A DNA stretch of 64,000 nucleotides from positions 682,001 to 746,000 of the forward strand of contig NZ_LT607409.1 of the NCBI RefSeq assembly GCF_900091505.1. Reading direction: 5' to 3'. Positions within the stretch are counted from its first letter, which is position 1, and every line of letters starts with the position of its first letter. The stretch is from Micromonospora chokoriensis (GTDB taxonomy: Bacteria > Actinomycetota > Actinomycetes > Mycobacteriales > Micromonosporaceae). The notes beneath the pieces are model-generated. The model searched no databases and was not told the DNA's origin. It saw nothing but the letters and a program-made list of their open reading frames with translations. Positions 1 through 9,672 of the stretch are shown one piece after another. A program made the translations under genes and the position numbers.

Positions 1-23
1 CCCCGAAGCGCTACCGCACCCGC

Positions 24-3000
24 ATGGGTGAAACAGTCCGGCTCACCAGCCGACTCCGACAACTGTTTCCCCTACGTCAGCCCGCCGCGCCACCGCCCCG
101 ATGGTGGCAGCACGGCAAGACACTCGTCGCCGACTTCCGGCTGCACGTCAACCGGCGCCGCTACCCGAGTCGGAACATCTCCGCCGACGCTGCGCTGGCC
201 ACACTCGCTAGATTGCCGGGGTGGTCTGATCACGACACGGCCATCGCCCGAGCGCAACTGGGCGACTTCGACTTGGCTGGGTTCCAGATCGAAGGCACGA
301 CAGCTGTCCTGAGCGACGTCAGGTCTCGCCGCAACGCCGGAATCGTCGTCGGCGCAGGTACTGGTAGTGGAAAGACGCTGAGCTTTTACCTGCCGGCTTT
401 CCTGGCCATGGCCGGCCACGCCCGGGCAGGTGGCACCGGCGTGCACACCCTCGCTTTGTATCCCCGCATCGAGTTGCTCCGTGACCAACTGCGCGAGGCA
501 GTCAAGGCCGCGCTACGCGTCAACGCTGCCCAGGAGCAGCGCGGTGCTCGCCGCCTGCGGATCGGCGTTCTGTACGGTGACACCCCCCAAAGCCTGCAGC
601 AGTTGGAGTCCGGTACCGCGGCGCATCTCAAGCGCGGCTGGGCCGAGCGCGGTAACGATTTGCTCTGCCCCTACCTGAGATGCCCCACATGCGGCGGAGA
701 ACTCGTGTGGAGCAGACAGGATCGCGCGGACCACCGGGAGCGGGTCCGGTGCACCAGCGCGTCGTGCGGCACCACGATCTCCGATCTGGCGCTCACCCGT
801 GACACGCTTCGGCAGTCGCCGCCCGACCTACTGTTCACCACCACGGAGATGCTCAACCGCAACTCCACCGACCCCGGCCTCGGGACCCTCCTCGGCTGGT
901 TCGGGCCACGGCGGCCCAGCCTCGTCCTGCTCGACGAGGCCCACACCTACACCGGAATGCATGGCGCCCAGGTCGGCCTGCTGCTACGCCGGTGGCGCCA
1001 CGCACTGCGTGCCCCGGTGACGATCGTCGGGCTCAGCGCCACCCTTCGCGATGCCGCCGCGTTCTTCGGCCAGCTCACCGGGCTGCCCGACGCGTCGCTG
1101 GACTACATCACCCCCGGGGACAACGATTTCGAGGAGGAAGGACGGGAGTACGCCATCGCACTGCGATCCGACCCGGTGTCCGGCACCAGCCAGCTGTCCA
1201 CGTCGATCCAAACCGCGATGCTCTACGGCCGAGTCCTCGACTTGCCCGGCCGAGAGTTCCTGCACGGATCGAGGGGGTTCCTCTTCACCGACGATCTTGA
1301 CGTGACGAACCGCTTTTACGACGACCTTCGTGACGCCGAAGGGCAGCAGGGCATCCAGCGCGCACGTCGAGCCGGCAACGTGCTGGCAGGCCTGCGGTCG
1401 CCCGACGCGCAGCACTGGAGCGAGCGCTACACTGATGGCCAGTCGTGGGATCTTGTCAAGCAGATCGGCCGAGACCTCGACCCGATGGCCACCGTCGGCG
1501 AGCTCCAGATCGGACGAACCTCCTCGCAGGATGCGGGCGTCGACCAACACGCCGATCTCATCGTCGCCACCGCGTCGCTCGAGGTGGGCTACGACGACGA
1601 CCGCGTTGGACTCGTCCTTCAGCACAAGGCCCCACATGACGCCGCCGCGTTCATTCAACGCCGCGGCCGGGCAGGCCGCCGCCGCGGTACCCGCCCCTGG
1701 ACCGTGGTGACTTTATCCGACTACGGCCGCGACCGGCTGGCCTATCAGGCCTATGACATGCTGTTCTCGCCAGAACTGGCCGCCACCCGCCTGCCCATCG
1801 GCAACCGCTTCGTCCTGAAGATCCAGGGCACGCAGGCCATGCTTGACTGGCTCGCCGCTATGCTGCGTCGCAACCAGGTCGACGTGCGCCGCGTACTGAC
1901 CGCGCCCGTTCCCGGTACCCGGCCGATGCCAGACCACTACGTCACCCCCCTGGCCGACCTGCTGGAGCAACTGCTCACCGACGCGGCGCTGCAAGACAGT
2001 CTGATCAACCATCTTCGTCGCGCTCTCGACATCAGCCAAGACGAAGCCCAGGCCCTGCTGTGGGAGCAGCCCCGCGCACTTCTACTCGGAGTCGTGCCAA
2101 CTGCGCTGCGGCGGCTGCGTTCGGCCTGGAAGCCCGCAGCAGCCGTCGATCCCGGCGCGCATCCGCGAAGCCTGCTGCCCGAGTTCATCACCGGAACCCT
2201 GTACGAGCCACTCAACGTTCCCGAGGTCACCTTCGAGTTGCCGTTCACCGATGAGGAGGAGACCCTCTCGATCGAACGAGCACTTCGCGAGGCGGTGCCC
2301 GGCAAGGTCAGCCGCCGTTACGGACACCGCCGCAGCGACGACAGAACCTGGGTGGCACTACCCGACGCATCAGCGGGAGGGAACCTCGACGTCGGCAGGT
2401 TCGTCAGCGCGTTCACCCCGCAAGGTGTCTGGAGCCCGGACGGGCACCCACCGGTCCAGGTCGTACGACCCCACGTGATCGCGCTGCGCCGCCCACCCAC
2501 CGACATCGACACCCGATCCCAGGGCATCCCGATCTGGGCCTCCCAGGTGCTCGCACCTACCAGCGGCCTGTTCTCGGCCGATGTTCCGCAGCCCTCCGCC
2601 TGGGGCACGCGCATCAGTGCCGTCGGGTTCGCTACCAGCGCGGCCGGAAACCCGGCAGAAGTCCGACGCATGACGATCGGTGCCGAGTGTGAGACCACGT
2701 ACACGCGCCCGATCCGTACCGAGTCCAGCAGCGTCCGCTACACCCTGGACGGGCAACCAGCCGCACTCGGGTTCCGCCTTACCGTCGACGCGGTCAGCTT
2801 TCGTCTCGCATCCCTTGACCTGCAACGCGAAACGGTCGACACCTACCTGCGCTCACCGCAGTGGCGCCTACTCGCGTTCACCACAGCTATCGCCGAGGAT
2901 GCTGAGCTCGATCAAATTGCGAACACCTTCCAGCGCACTTGGCTGAGCATGGTGTACACCACCGCGTACGCGCTTGCCGCTACCCAGCCTCACCGCACCA

Positions 3001-4235
3001 TGCAGAGCAGCGAAGCAATCTACGCCGTGCTGCGCGGCGGGGCTTGGGGCGCTGACATCGACGAGATCCTGCGGGTGCTGTACCGGGACGCCAACCCCGG
3101 CAGCGCCGCGCCCGAGCGGCTCGTCACCACGCTGACCGAATTGAGCCGGCACCCCAAGGTGATCGAGCGGCTGGACCATCATGGGCGGTTGCTGTGGGCC
3201 GACGAGGTCGCCACTAGCAGCGGCGACCTCGCCCGCCGGGTCTACCGGGACACCATCGCCGCGGCCATCCTCGCCGCAGTGCAACGCGCCTGTCCTGATG
3301 CCCAGGACCGCGATCTCATCGTCGACATCCAGGAACCGGCTCAACCCGACGCTCCCGCCACGATCTGGCTCAGCGAGACCTCCCTCGGCGGCCTGGGTAT
3401 CGTCGAGCAGTTCGCCACCTACTACGCGCAAGATCCACGCCGCTTCTGGGCCCTGGTCGACAGCGCGCTTGGCCCCAGCGACCACGAACATGTGCACGAG
3501 TCACTCGTGCGCCTGCTCGACCACGTCGTTACCCACCCCACCAGTGCGGCGGCGCAGGCCATGGACGGGCTCCGGCAGGCGCGGTCAGCGCACGACGCGG
3601 ACCATGCCCTGCGCCAGTTGCGTGAGGCATGGACGGCGCTCGACGGTTACCCGCGCCATCAAGCAGTCGCCGCCCTCTCCGCGCGACTACTGCGCCCCGG
3701 CAGCACCCGCGCCATAGACGCCACCACCTTGGCCCTGGTACGGGAGTGGGATGCTCTGCAGGAGCGACTCGGCCTCGAGATCGACGCCACCGCATTGGCG
3801 TATCTGGTCGGTGCGGGCCGGGTGACGCTGCCCGGCGTGAGCGGGCCAACCCTTACCGCCGACCAGGTTTTTAGCCTGCTGTGGCCCCGCGGTAACCGTG
3901 CCCGCACCCAGCACCTGCAGCACTACCAGCCCTACGCCGGGCCGCCACTGCTCGACCGGCTTTTGGTCCAGGCAGCCCACGACGAGCGGCTGCCCACCGT
4001 CGATGTCACAGGCCCGGACTGGTTGGAGCAGTACACCACCGAGGTTGGCAAACGTGGTGCCCTAGCTCTCGTCGCACCCGCCAGTAGCGCGAAAGCGTTC
4101 AGGGCCGCCCTGCAGGCAGTGCCCGCGGTCGCGGTCGATCGAGACGTGCTGCGGGTATATGGGGAGGTCACCACTGTGGTCCGCGATGCCGGCCTGCTGC
4201 GGGCAAACGTCGAGATCCGGGAGGCACTGCAGTGA
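24..4235 (+). CDS. dpdJ: DpdJ-like DEAH-box helicase with zinc ribbon
   Basis: This 1403-residue protein is a superfamily 2 helicase. Walker A GAGTGSGKT lies at residues 110-118, DEAH at 304-307 and motif VI QRRGRAGRR near 545. A four-cysteine zinc ribbon (C220, C223, C243, C248) sits between motifs I and II. The C-terminal half ends in a DUF1998-like region (ETSLGGLGIVEQF near 1118). The size, the embedded zinc ribbon and a downstream PLD gene match DpdJ of Dpd 7-deazaguanine DNA modification/restriction clusters, where the DpdD-K group acts in restriction. The first ATG is at 24, but no in-frame stop precedes it, so the true start may lie left of the window. A different frame closes with TGA at 29-31, compatible with an overlapping upstream gene. 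Helicase is certain; the DpdJ name is by recall of family and gene order. Confidence 0.75.
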   Translation: MGETVRLTSRLRQLFPLRQPAAPPPRWWQHGKTLVADFRLHVNRRRYPSRNISADAALATLARLPGWSDHDTAIARAQLGDFDLAGFQIEGTTAVLSDVRSRRNAGIVVGAGTGSGKTLSFYLPAFLAMAGHARAGGTGVHTLALYPRIELLRDQLREAVKAALRVNAAQEQRGARRLRIGVLYGDTPQSLQQLESGTAAHLKRGWAERGNDLLCPYLRCPTCGGELVWSRQDRADHRERVRCTSASCGTTISDLALTRDTLRQSPPDLLFTTTEMLNRNSTDPGLGTLLGWFGPRRPSLVLLDEAHTYTGMHGAQVGLLLRRWRHALRAPVTIVGLSATLRDAAAFFGQLTGLPDASLDYITPGDNDFEEEGREYAIALRSDPVSGTSQLSTSIQTAMLYGRVLDLPGREFLHGSRGFLFTDDLDVTNRFYDDLRDAEGQQGIQRARRAGNVLAGLRSPDAQHWSERYTDGQSWDLVKQIGRDLDPMATVGELQIGRTSSQDAGVDQHADLIVATASLEVGYDDDRVGLVLQHKAPHDAAAFIQRRGRAGRRRGTRPWTVVTLSDYGRDRLAYQAYDMLFSPELAATRLPIGNRFVLKIQGTQAMLDWLAAMLRRNQVDVRRVLTAPVPGTRPMPDHYVTPLADLLEQLLTDAALQDSLINHLRRALDISQDEAQALLWEQPRALLLGVVPTALRRLRSAWKPAAAVDPGAHPRSLLPEFITGTLYEPLNVPEVTFELPFTDEEETLSIERALREAVPGKVSRRYGHRRSDDRTWVALPDASAGGNLDVGRFVSAFTPQGVWSPDGHPPVQVVRPHVIALRRPPTDIDTRSQGIPIWASQVLAPTSGLFSADVPQPSAWGTRISAVGFATSAAGNPAEVRRMTIGAECETTYTRPIRTESSSVRYTLDGQPAALGFRLTVDAVSFRLASLDLQRETVDTYLRSPQWRLLAFTTAIAEDAELDQIANTFQRTWLSMVYTTAYALAATQPHRTMQSSEAIYAVLRGGAWGADIDEILRVLYRDANPGSAAPERLVTTLTELSRHPKVIERLDHHGRLLWADEVATSSGDLARRVYRDTIAAAILAAVQRACPDAQDRDLIVDIQEPAQPDAPATIWLSETSLGGLGIVEQFATYYAQDPRRFWALVDSALGPSDHEHVHESLVRLLDHVVTHPTSAAAQAMDGLRQARSAHDADHALRQLREAWTALDGYPRHQAVAALSARLLRPGSTRAIDATTLALVREWDALQERLGLEIDATALAYLVGAGRVTLPGVSGPTLTADQVFSLLWPRGNRARTQHLQHYQPYAGPPLLDRLLVQAAHDERLPTVDVTGPDWLEQYTTEVGKRGALALVAPASSAKAFRAALQAVPAVAVDRDVLRVYGEVTTVVRDAGLLRANVEIREALQ

Positions 4236-4756
4236 TGCTGGAACGGATCGTTCGTACCGGCCGGACCACAGGGCTGCGCATTGACAATGTCCTGTCCTCC
4301 GTCCTTGTCGCCGAACTCGTGTCGCCCAGCCGACTGCTATGGCTGGTGTCGCCGTGGATCAGCGATGTCAACGCCATCGACAACACCACCGGCGGCTACG
4401 ACAGCGTCTTTGTCGAGGCATCCAACCGCACGTATCAACTGTCGGAGGTTCTCGCACTGCTGACCCATAGCGGTGCAAGCCTTAATGTTGTCACCCGATC
4501 CGATTCCCACAATGACACCTTCCTGGGACGCCTGCGGCGCCTCGCCAAGGCTGAGAACCTTTCCGTCCTCCAGGATGACGACGTGCACGAAAAGACCTTC
4601 TGTGGCGACGAGTGGCTGCTCACCGGATCCATGAACCTTACGGTCCGCGGAATGCGAATCAATGACGAGGCTGTCACATACAAGATCAGCGAGCAGGTCG
4701 CCGCTACTACCCGGCTCGACCTGCGTCGGCGCTTCGGGACGGCGTATGAACACTGA
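4232..4756 (+). CDS. dpdK: DpdK-like phospholipase D-family nuclease
   Basis: A 174-residue protein with a single PLD (HKD) motif: H119-E-K121, four residues, D126, then G132-S-M-N135. One HKD motif per chain implies a dimer forming one active site, as in small PLD nucleases such as Nuc and BfiI. It starts with GTG overlapping the helicase stop (GTGA) or ATG at 4235 (TGATG), and it overlaps the next gene by 11 bp, so all three genes are translationally coupled. In Dpd clusters a PLD protein (DpdK) follows DpdJ. The role inferred here is the cleaving component of a restriction complex; this is not shown by sequence alone. Confidence 0.75.
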   Translation: MMLERIVRTGRTTGLRIDNVLSSVLVAELVSPSRLLWLVSPWISDVNAIDNTTGGYDSVFVEASNRTYQLSEVLALLTHSGASLNVVTRSDSHNDTFLGRLRRLAKAENLSVLQDDDVHEKTFCGDEWLLTGSMNLTVRGMRINDEAVTYKISEQVAATTRLDLRRRFGTAYEH

Positions 4757-6731
4757 ACCCACTGTCGATGACTACTCCCTCGCCGTCGACGTCTTCATCG
4801 AGGCCTTCTTCGGCCCCGCCAATCCGGTGTGGTCGGACCGCGATCCGAACTCGGTCATCGGCCGCCGCCTGGCGCCGTACCTTCAGGTCCTTCGGCACGG
4901 CAGCGGCGTCCCTATCGTCCTGCCGCGGCAAAACCCGCAAACGCGCCAATGGGTCGCCTACGTCATCCCGCGGGATGCGCGTCACGCCGGCGCAGTGTCC
5001 GAACTGCTTCAAGCATTTGTCGGTCCTACCTACGCACGCTTCGACGGCCTACCCACGCAACTGGCTGACGAGGACCCGATCGACCAAGCCGTAGTGCGTT
5101 TCGCTGGCCACCGCCTTATATTCGTCATCGAAAGCCCGCGAGCCGTCGAAAAAAGGATGTGGGATGCCCTACGCCTGCTGCAACAGACCCTCGCTGTACG
5201 GCCGCACCGATCGTGGCATGCACCAGTTCCGGTAGGGCGACTCCTGGCACAGTTTGAGATCGCACTGGCCTCAGGTGCCAACGCCGCCTCGGCCGCGATC
5301 CTCGACCGGCTCACCGCGACCGGTGGGCTGAACGCCACCAACCTCAGCCATCTGCGGATCAAACGGCTCGCAAAGCTCGGACGAAGCAGCGAAATGCTGC
5401 GGTTGCCCGATCTCGTCGACGTGGCCACCACGAGGCCACCCGCCCCCGTACGGGACGCGATCCTCGGCGCGGTCTACGCGACGGCACTCGCTGAGCCGCT
5501 ATCCACCGGCGACTTGGAAACGGCAAGATCGCGCCTCATCCACGCAGGAACCATGGTGCCAGCCCTGATGGAAGGGCCCCTTACTGACCTCAGACCACAA
5601 GCGCTAACGGTGCTCGCCATGGCCGCCTGGGTCGCCGACAGCACACCCATTGGCGAACTCCTCCGCCAGAGCCCAGAAATGCTCGCCGCGGTGGAGCAGT
5701 TGGCTCCCGACCTCGCTGCTCATTACCGGGAACCCGCGCCCACGGCCAAAAGCGACGGCCTGCCCGATGGCGACCAGCCTGAGTCGGCCGATACCCCAGC
5801 CGGCCCCAAGTCCTGGCTGGAATGCGTCACCAGACTTGCCGATAATGACGCAAATCGCGAGATCCTCGACCAGGAGTTCTGGCGTTCCTGGGCCCCGGCG
5901 GCCGACGCCGACAACGACATAGCCGCAGCCCTCCAGCAACTCGACGACGAAGCGGCCGGACGCGTCTGGCACCTGGTCGGCGCCTTCGTCGATTCGGATC
6001 AGTACCGCCGACCAGCCGCCGAAACAGCCCGTGAGTTCCTCAGCAACGCCCTCACACACAACCGCTTCAGCCCAGGTGATCTCGCGGGCATCGTTGCGCT
6101 GGCCGAGATATTCCTCCGGGCGAGCCCAGACGCTGAGACATACGCACGGCTGCTCGACGACCTGGCCGCCGAAGCGACCCGGTGGGTCGGGCCCGACCGC
6201 GCCACCGTCGTGCTCGACCTGGCCGACCTCCTAGCTAGCGCCTCCTGCCCAGACGAGGAAGCCAGGCTTCGGCTTGCTTATCAACTTCTACGGCCGCTCT
6301 CCGACCATCCCAAGCGGCTCGACGCCGATCAGTTGACCTTCGCGGCGCGGCTGAGTACAGAACTAGGCGCAAGACTGACCTGGCCTCAACAGGATGACCT
6401 AGGCACGGCCAGCAATTTGCCTGACATACCGGCACAAGATCTGCTGTTGTACTCCCTTGACGAAAAGGTCCTCGACCGCGTGCGCGCGGAACTCCAACTG
6501 CAAGCCCCCCAGGTCAGCGTTACCGTAAGTCACGACCACGTCGGCAGCCGGCAGCTCAAACAGTGGACCCGGAGGGCCGACGCCATCGTCCTTGCCACCC
6601 GATGCGCAACTCACGCTGCGACCGGGTTCATTCGCGCCCATTGCAGGCCAGACGCCATAGTGCGAGAAGCAGACGGGAGCGGATCAGCTTCGCTGCTACG
6701 CGCCGCCACGATAGCTATGACCCGCCGGTGA
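4746..6731 (+). CDS. dpdD: DpdD-like protein
   Basis: A 661-residue soluble protein. I place the start at ATG 4746 (MNTEPTVDDYS), which overlaps the PLD stop. The centre (about 165-260) is helical and repeat-like (FEIALASGANAASAAILDRL, LAKLGRSSEMLRLPDL), as I recall for DpdD. The last ~90 residues resemble a DUF2325-type domain: SHDHVGS, then R-ADAIVLATRCATHAA, ending READGSGSASLLRA. DpdD has no established enzymatic activity but belongs to the restriction group of the Dpd system. The coding sequence ends inside the first copy of a 22-nt tandem repeat. No DpdA (tRNA-guanine transglycosylase-like) gene is visible in the window, so a complete modification module would have to lie to the left. 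Confidence 0.65.
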   Translation: MNTEPTVDDYSLAVDVFIEAFFGPANPVWSDRDPNSVIGRRLAPYLQVLRHGSGVPIVLPRQNPQTRQWVAYVIPRDARHAGAVSELLQAFVGPTYARFDGLPTQLADEDPIDQAVVRFAGHRLIFVIESPRAVEKRMWDALRLLQQTLAVRPHRSWHAPVPVGRLLAQFEIALASGANAASAAILDRLTATGGLNATNLSHLRIKRLAKLGRSSEMLRLPDLVDVATTRPPAPVRDAILGAVYATALAEPLSTGDLETARSRLIHAGTMVPALMEGPLTDLRPQALTVLAMAAWVADSTPIGELLRQSPEMLAAVEQLAPDLAAHYREPAPTAKSDGLPDGDQPESADTPAGPKSWLECVTRLADNDANREILDQEFWRSWAPAADADNDIAAALQQLDDEAAGRVWHLVGAFVDSDQYRRPAAETAREFLSNALTHNRFSPGDLAGIVALAEIFLRASPDAETYARLLDDLAAEATRWVGPDRATVVLDLADLLASASCPDEEARLRLAYQLLRPLSDHPKRLDADQLTFAARLSTELGARLTWPQQDDLGTASNLPDIPAQDLLLYSLDEKVLDRVRAELQLQAPQVSVTVSHDHVGSRQLKQWTRRADAIVLATRCATHAATGFIRAHCRPDAIVREADGSGSASLLRAATIAMTRR

Positions 6732-6766
6732 GAAGGTCCGTGATACCCGCCGGTGAGAAGGTCCGT
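6720..6766. repeat. 22-nt perfect tandem direct repeat at 3' end of dpdD-like gene
   Basis: Two identical 22-nt units at 6720-6741 and 6745-6766, separated by 3 nt (period 25). The core reads CCCGCCGGTGAGAAGGTCCG. The stop codon of the DpdD-like gene (TGA 6729-6731) lies in unit 1. The 128 nt between unit 2 and the stop of the next, convergent gene hold no evident gene. Confidence 0.9.
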
Positions 6767-6894
6767 AATAATCGAGTACGTCGTAACTGGCCAGCGCCCC
6801 GCAAACGTGAACTGGAAGTGCGAGGAACGGCGCTCCTCCTGACCCATTGCCTTCATCCGAGCAGAGTCGGCTGGGGCCCCGCCTTCAGGGCGAT

Positions 6895-7824
6895 TCACCA
6901 CCAGCGGCTCCTGACCTTGATCTCGCGTACGGGTATCTCGGAGGGGTGTAGGGGACGTTCGACGACGGGACGCATCGTGTGGGGTGTGATGCGGTCGCGT
7001 TCGTGTTCCTCCGCGAACCGGGCAGCCTGCTCGTGTTCGCCGAGGTTGTCCAGGGCCCTGAGGAGGTCGGTTACCAGGATGTCGAGGCGGTGGGTTTCGG
7101 CTTCGGCGGCGAGGAACCGTTCGTGGTGGGTGACTGCCCGGTGGCCGCACCACTGGCGTAGTAGTTCGTGACGGGGCCGGTCGTGGCGGCGGTACCAGTC
7201 GTACTCCCATTCCGGTGTCGTCGATCGGCTGTCGCGGCCGACGCGGTAGTCGTCGCCGAACTTGCATTTGTGGCGGGACTGGGCTTCCTGCTCGATGACG
7301 AGGTCGAGGACCTGGGTCGGATGGGCGCGGCAGGCGGCCTCGACCAGTTGGAGGGTGCCGGCCGGTGACAGGATGGTCCGGCCGTCGTGGTCGAACCATT
7401 CAGCCGAGGCGAGGATGTCGTCGACCGGGCCGTTGATGATCTCGCTCAGCCGGGCCCTGTCGTGGATGTCGGTGGCGCATGACACCGGGGACCAGAGCAG
7501 TTCGGCTACGTCATCGCTGATCAGGAGGCTGAAGATCTCCTCGACGCAGGCTTCCTCTGTGTGGTCGAGGCTCAGGTCGTCGATGCGTTGCCAGTTGGCC
7601 ATCAGCGTGTCGAAGGTCCCGACCTCGTTCCACGGCACCCGCAGCCGTGATCCGGGGACCTTCTCGACCCGTTCGTCGGGGTCGTCGAGGAATCTGATCT
7701 CGAGGCGGGCGCTGGTCTTCTTCGGCTCGATTGCCAGGATGCGGACGCGTTCGGACGGTGCGTGGTCCGACTGCCGGTACGCCCATTCGTCGCCGACGGT
7801 GAAGCGGGAGGGGTCGATTCTCAT
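6895..7824 (-). CDS. Conserved hypothetical protein
   Basis: About 309 residues, soluble and acidic. I choose ATG at 7824 (MRIDPSRFTVGDEWAYRQ) because it has GAAGGA eight bases upstream and lies beyond the end of the upstream gene; longer readings run into that gene. The N-terminus (8-60: TVGDEWAYRQ, VRILAIE, RLEIRFLDD, RLRVPW) looks like a small beta-barrel. The rest is helical, with several Trp/His-rich stretches (EWEYDWYRRHDRPRHELLRQW). I recognise no catalytic motif. It is probably co-transcribed with the gene starting at 9490. Confidence 0.7.
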   Translation of the reverse strand: MRIDPSRFTVGDEWAYRQSDHAPSERVRILAIEPKKTSARLEIRFLDDPDERVEKVPGSRLRVPWNEVGTFDTLMANWQRIDDLSLDHTEEACVEEIFSLLISDDVAELLWSPVSCATDIHDRARLSEIINGPVDDILASAEWFDHDGRTILSPAGTLQLVEAACRAHPTQVLDLVIEQEAQSRHKCKFGDDYRVGRDSRSTTPEWEYDWYRRHDRPRHELLRQWCGHRAVTHHERFLAAEAETHRLDILVTDLLRALDNLGEHEQAARFAEEHERDRITPHTMRPVVERPLHPSEIPVREIKVRSRWW

Positions 7825-7957
7825 CCAGCCGTCCTTCGGGTAAGCGTCGCTTGTTGCGTGGTACCGGGTCGTGGTGGCGGTTCGCGCCGCGATGGCGGCA
7901 GGTCCCGGCGCAGGCTCGTGCGCATCCGGCCGGAGTGTGGTGACGGTTGGATGCACG

Positions 7958-9490
7958 TCAGGCGCCGCGGTCGCGCAGCCCGTGGTGCCACGATTCCGCT
8001 TGTCGGCGGATGTCGGCGTGGGCCTGCCGGTCGTGATCAGGGCGGTGCTCCTTGCGTGGTCCGTGAGGGCTCCAGTCACCGAGGAACGGGCGCAGGTCGT
8101 CGGGTCCGGGTTCGGGCTTGTAGTTGATGTCGGCCAGCACGCGGGGATTATGGGTGGGGTCGATCCGGTCGGCGGCGGCCCTGCCCCACGCGACCCAGCT
8201 GGCGAGGTACCCGCCGACGGTCCTTCCCTCGGCCGCCTGTTCGAGGGCGGTGCAGAACGCGCGGATGCCGGCTGCGGTGGTCCACGCCTGGTAGGCGTGG
8301 CGGAAGGTTTCCGCGCGGATGGTGTCTGCGGCTCGGACGCGGGCGTCGGCCATCGCGGCGTGCCATTGGGCGAGGGTGGCCTCCTCCTGCCGTCTGCGCT
8401 CGGCCGCGGCTTCCTCCTGCCGCCGCCGGTGCTCGGCCGCGGCTTTCTCCCGCGCGGCTTCGGCTGCCCGCCGTTGCTGTTCGTCGGTGGTGACGCCAGC
8501 CTCGAACTCTTGGATGATCTGCGCGACGCGCTGTTCCAGACGTACGCGGGCGGTGTCGGTCCAGGTGTCCCGCTTGTCGTGTCCGGCCCGGGCGATCTCC
8601 AAGCGGAGCCTGCCGGAGTCGACGACGTCGAACTCCGCGGGTTTCATCCACGGCCGCAGGCGCAGCACCTTCAGCTCCTCGGCGGTGGGTTCGTGCGGGA
8701 CCTGGTCGCGTTCCTCGGTCAGGGTGACCGTGCGTCGAACCTGCCCGGCCTGGAGGAACACCTGCGGGTGTTTCGCCTTGGTGTTGACCCCGAGCCGGTG
8801 CCCACGCCGGGCCGCCTCGCTGGCGAGCTGCCGGATCAGCAGCAACGCCCGGGGCAGCAAGCCCGGGCTGACGGCGAGGTTGGTCGGATCGGCTTCGAGA
8901 GCGCTGAACGCCAGATGCGGGTCGGTGGTGACACGTCGGGTGTTGAGCCGGATCCGGTTCCAGTCGGTCTCGTCCGGACCGGCACCGGCGTACAGGCGGA
9001 TGACGATGTCCCCGGCGTCACGGCCAGTGTGGCGCAGATGGTGACCCGACGGCACAAGCCCCTGCTGCTTGAACGCGTGAATGCTCCGCCGGTACCGGGC
9101 ACGCGTTCCACTGTCGGGACTCTCGATACGGACCATGCCGCCCTCGTGCTGTAGGCGGTCGAGCAGTTCGCGAGCTGATCGCAGCAGCTCCGCCGACGAA
9201 GCGCCGCCGGCGATGCCGCCGGGTGCCGGCGTCTCGGAACGCGGGAGGGAAGCGCGGTGGTCGGGATGATCGGGATGGTGGCCATGCTCAAGGTAGAAGC
9301 GACCGGCGTCGGTCGAGCACGCCCTCCACACCCCTGCCTTGCGTGTCACCGTCACCAGGTTCCGGTCCTGAAGCGCACGCGCCGACCGCCGGTACTCGAC
9401 GCCGTCCGAGCCGCTGAGGTCATCGCCGCCGTGGATCCGGCGAAGCAGGTCGAGCTGCCGCTCATTGAGCGAATCCCATCGCTGCACCAC
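7958..9490 (-). CDS. Hypothetical protein with coiled coil and winged-helix-like N-terminus
   Basis: 510 residues, starting with tandem GTG codons at 9490 and 9487 and no clear ribosome binding site. The first ~70 residues (LNERQLDLLRRIHGG ... EYRRSARALQDRNLVTVTR) and residues ~105-150 each resemble a winged-helix segment, suggesting two DNA-binding-like repeats. Residues ~320-380 form a long Glu/Arg/Ala coiled coil (EQQRRAAEAAREKAAAEHRR). The C-terminus ends in a conserved-looking PEPGPDDLRPFLGDWSP segment. No enzymatic motif is seen. It sits next to a phage-defence-like cassette and may be part of the island, but function is unknown. Confidence 0.7.
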   Translation of the reverse strand: MVQRWDSLNERQLDLLRRIHGGDDLSGSDGVEYRRSARALQDRNLVTVTRKAGVWRACSTDAGRFYLEHGHHPDHPDHRASLPRSETPAPGGIAGGASSAELLRSARELLDRLQHEGGMVRIESPDSGTRARYRRSIHAFKQQGLVPSGHHLRHTGRDAGDIVIRLYAGAGPDETDWNRIRLNTRRVTTDPHLAFSALEADPTNLAVSPGLLPRALLLIRQLASEAARRGHRLGVNTKAKHPQVFLQAGQVRRTVTLTEERDQVPHEPTAEELKVLRLRPWMKPAEFDVVDSGRLRLEIARAGHDKRDTWTDTARVRLEQRVAQIIQEFEAGVTTDEQQRRAAEAAREKAAAEHRRRQEEAAAERRRQEEATLAQWHAAMADARVRAADTIRAETFRHAYQAWTTAAGIRAFCTALEQAAEGRTVGGYLASWVAWGRAAADRIDPTHNPRVLADINYKPEPGPDDLRPFLGDWSPHGPRKEHRPDHDRQAHADIRRQAESWHHGLRDRGA

Positions 9491-9672
9491 ACGACAGTAA
9501 GGGGCACGGCGTACTCAATGGAGCTGGACACGGCCAAATAAGGCAGCCCGGACCAAAGAACGAACCAAACTGTCGGCGCCGCCTGAAACTGACCCGTGGT
9601 TTCGGAACCCCCCGAACGAAGGGGCCAAGGTTAACCCGCGTTGACACCGAACAGGATCGGGCTGCCTGCGAT

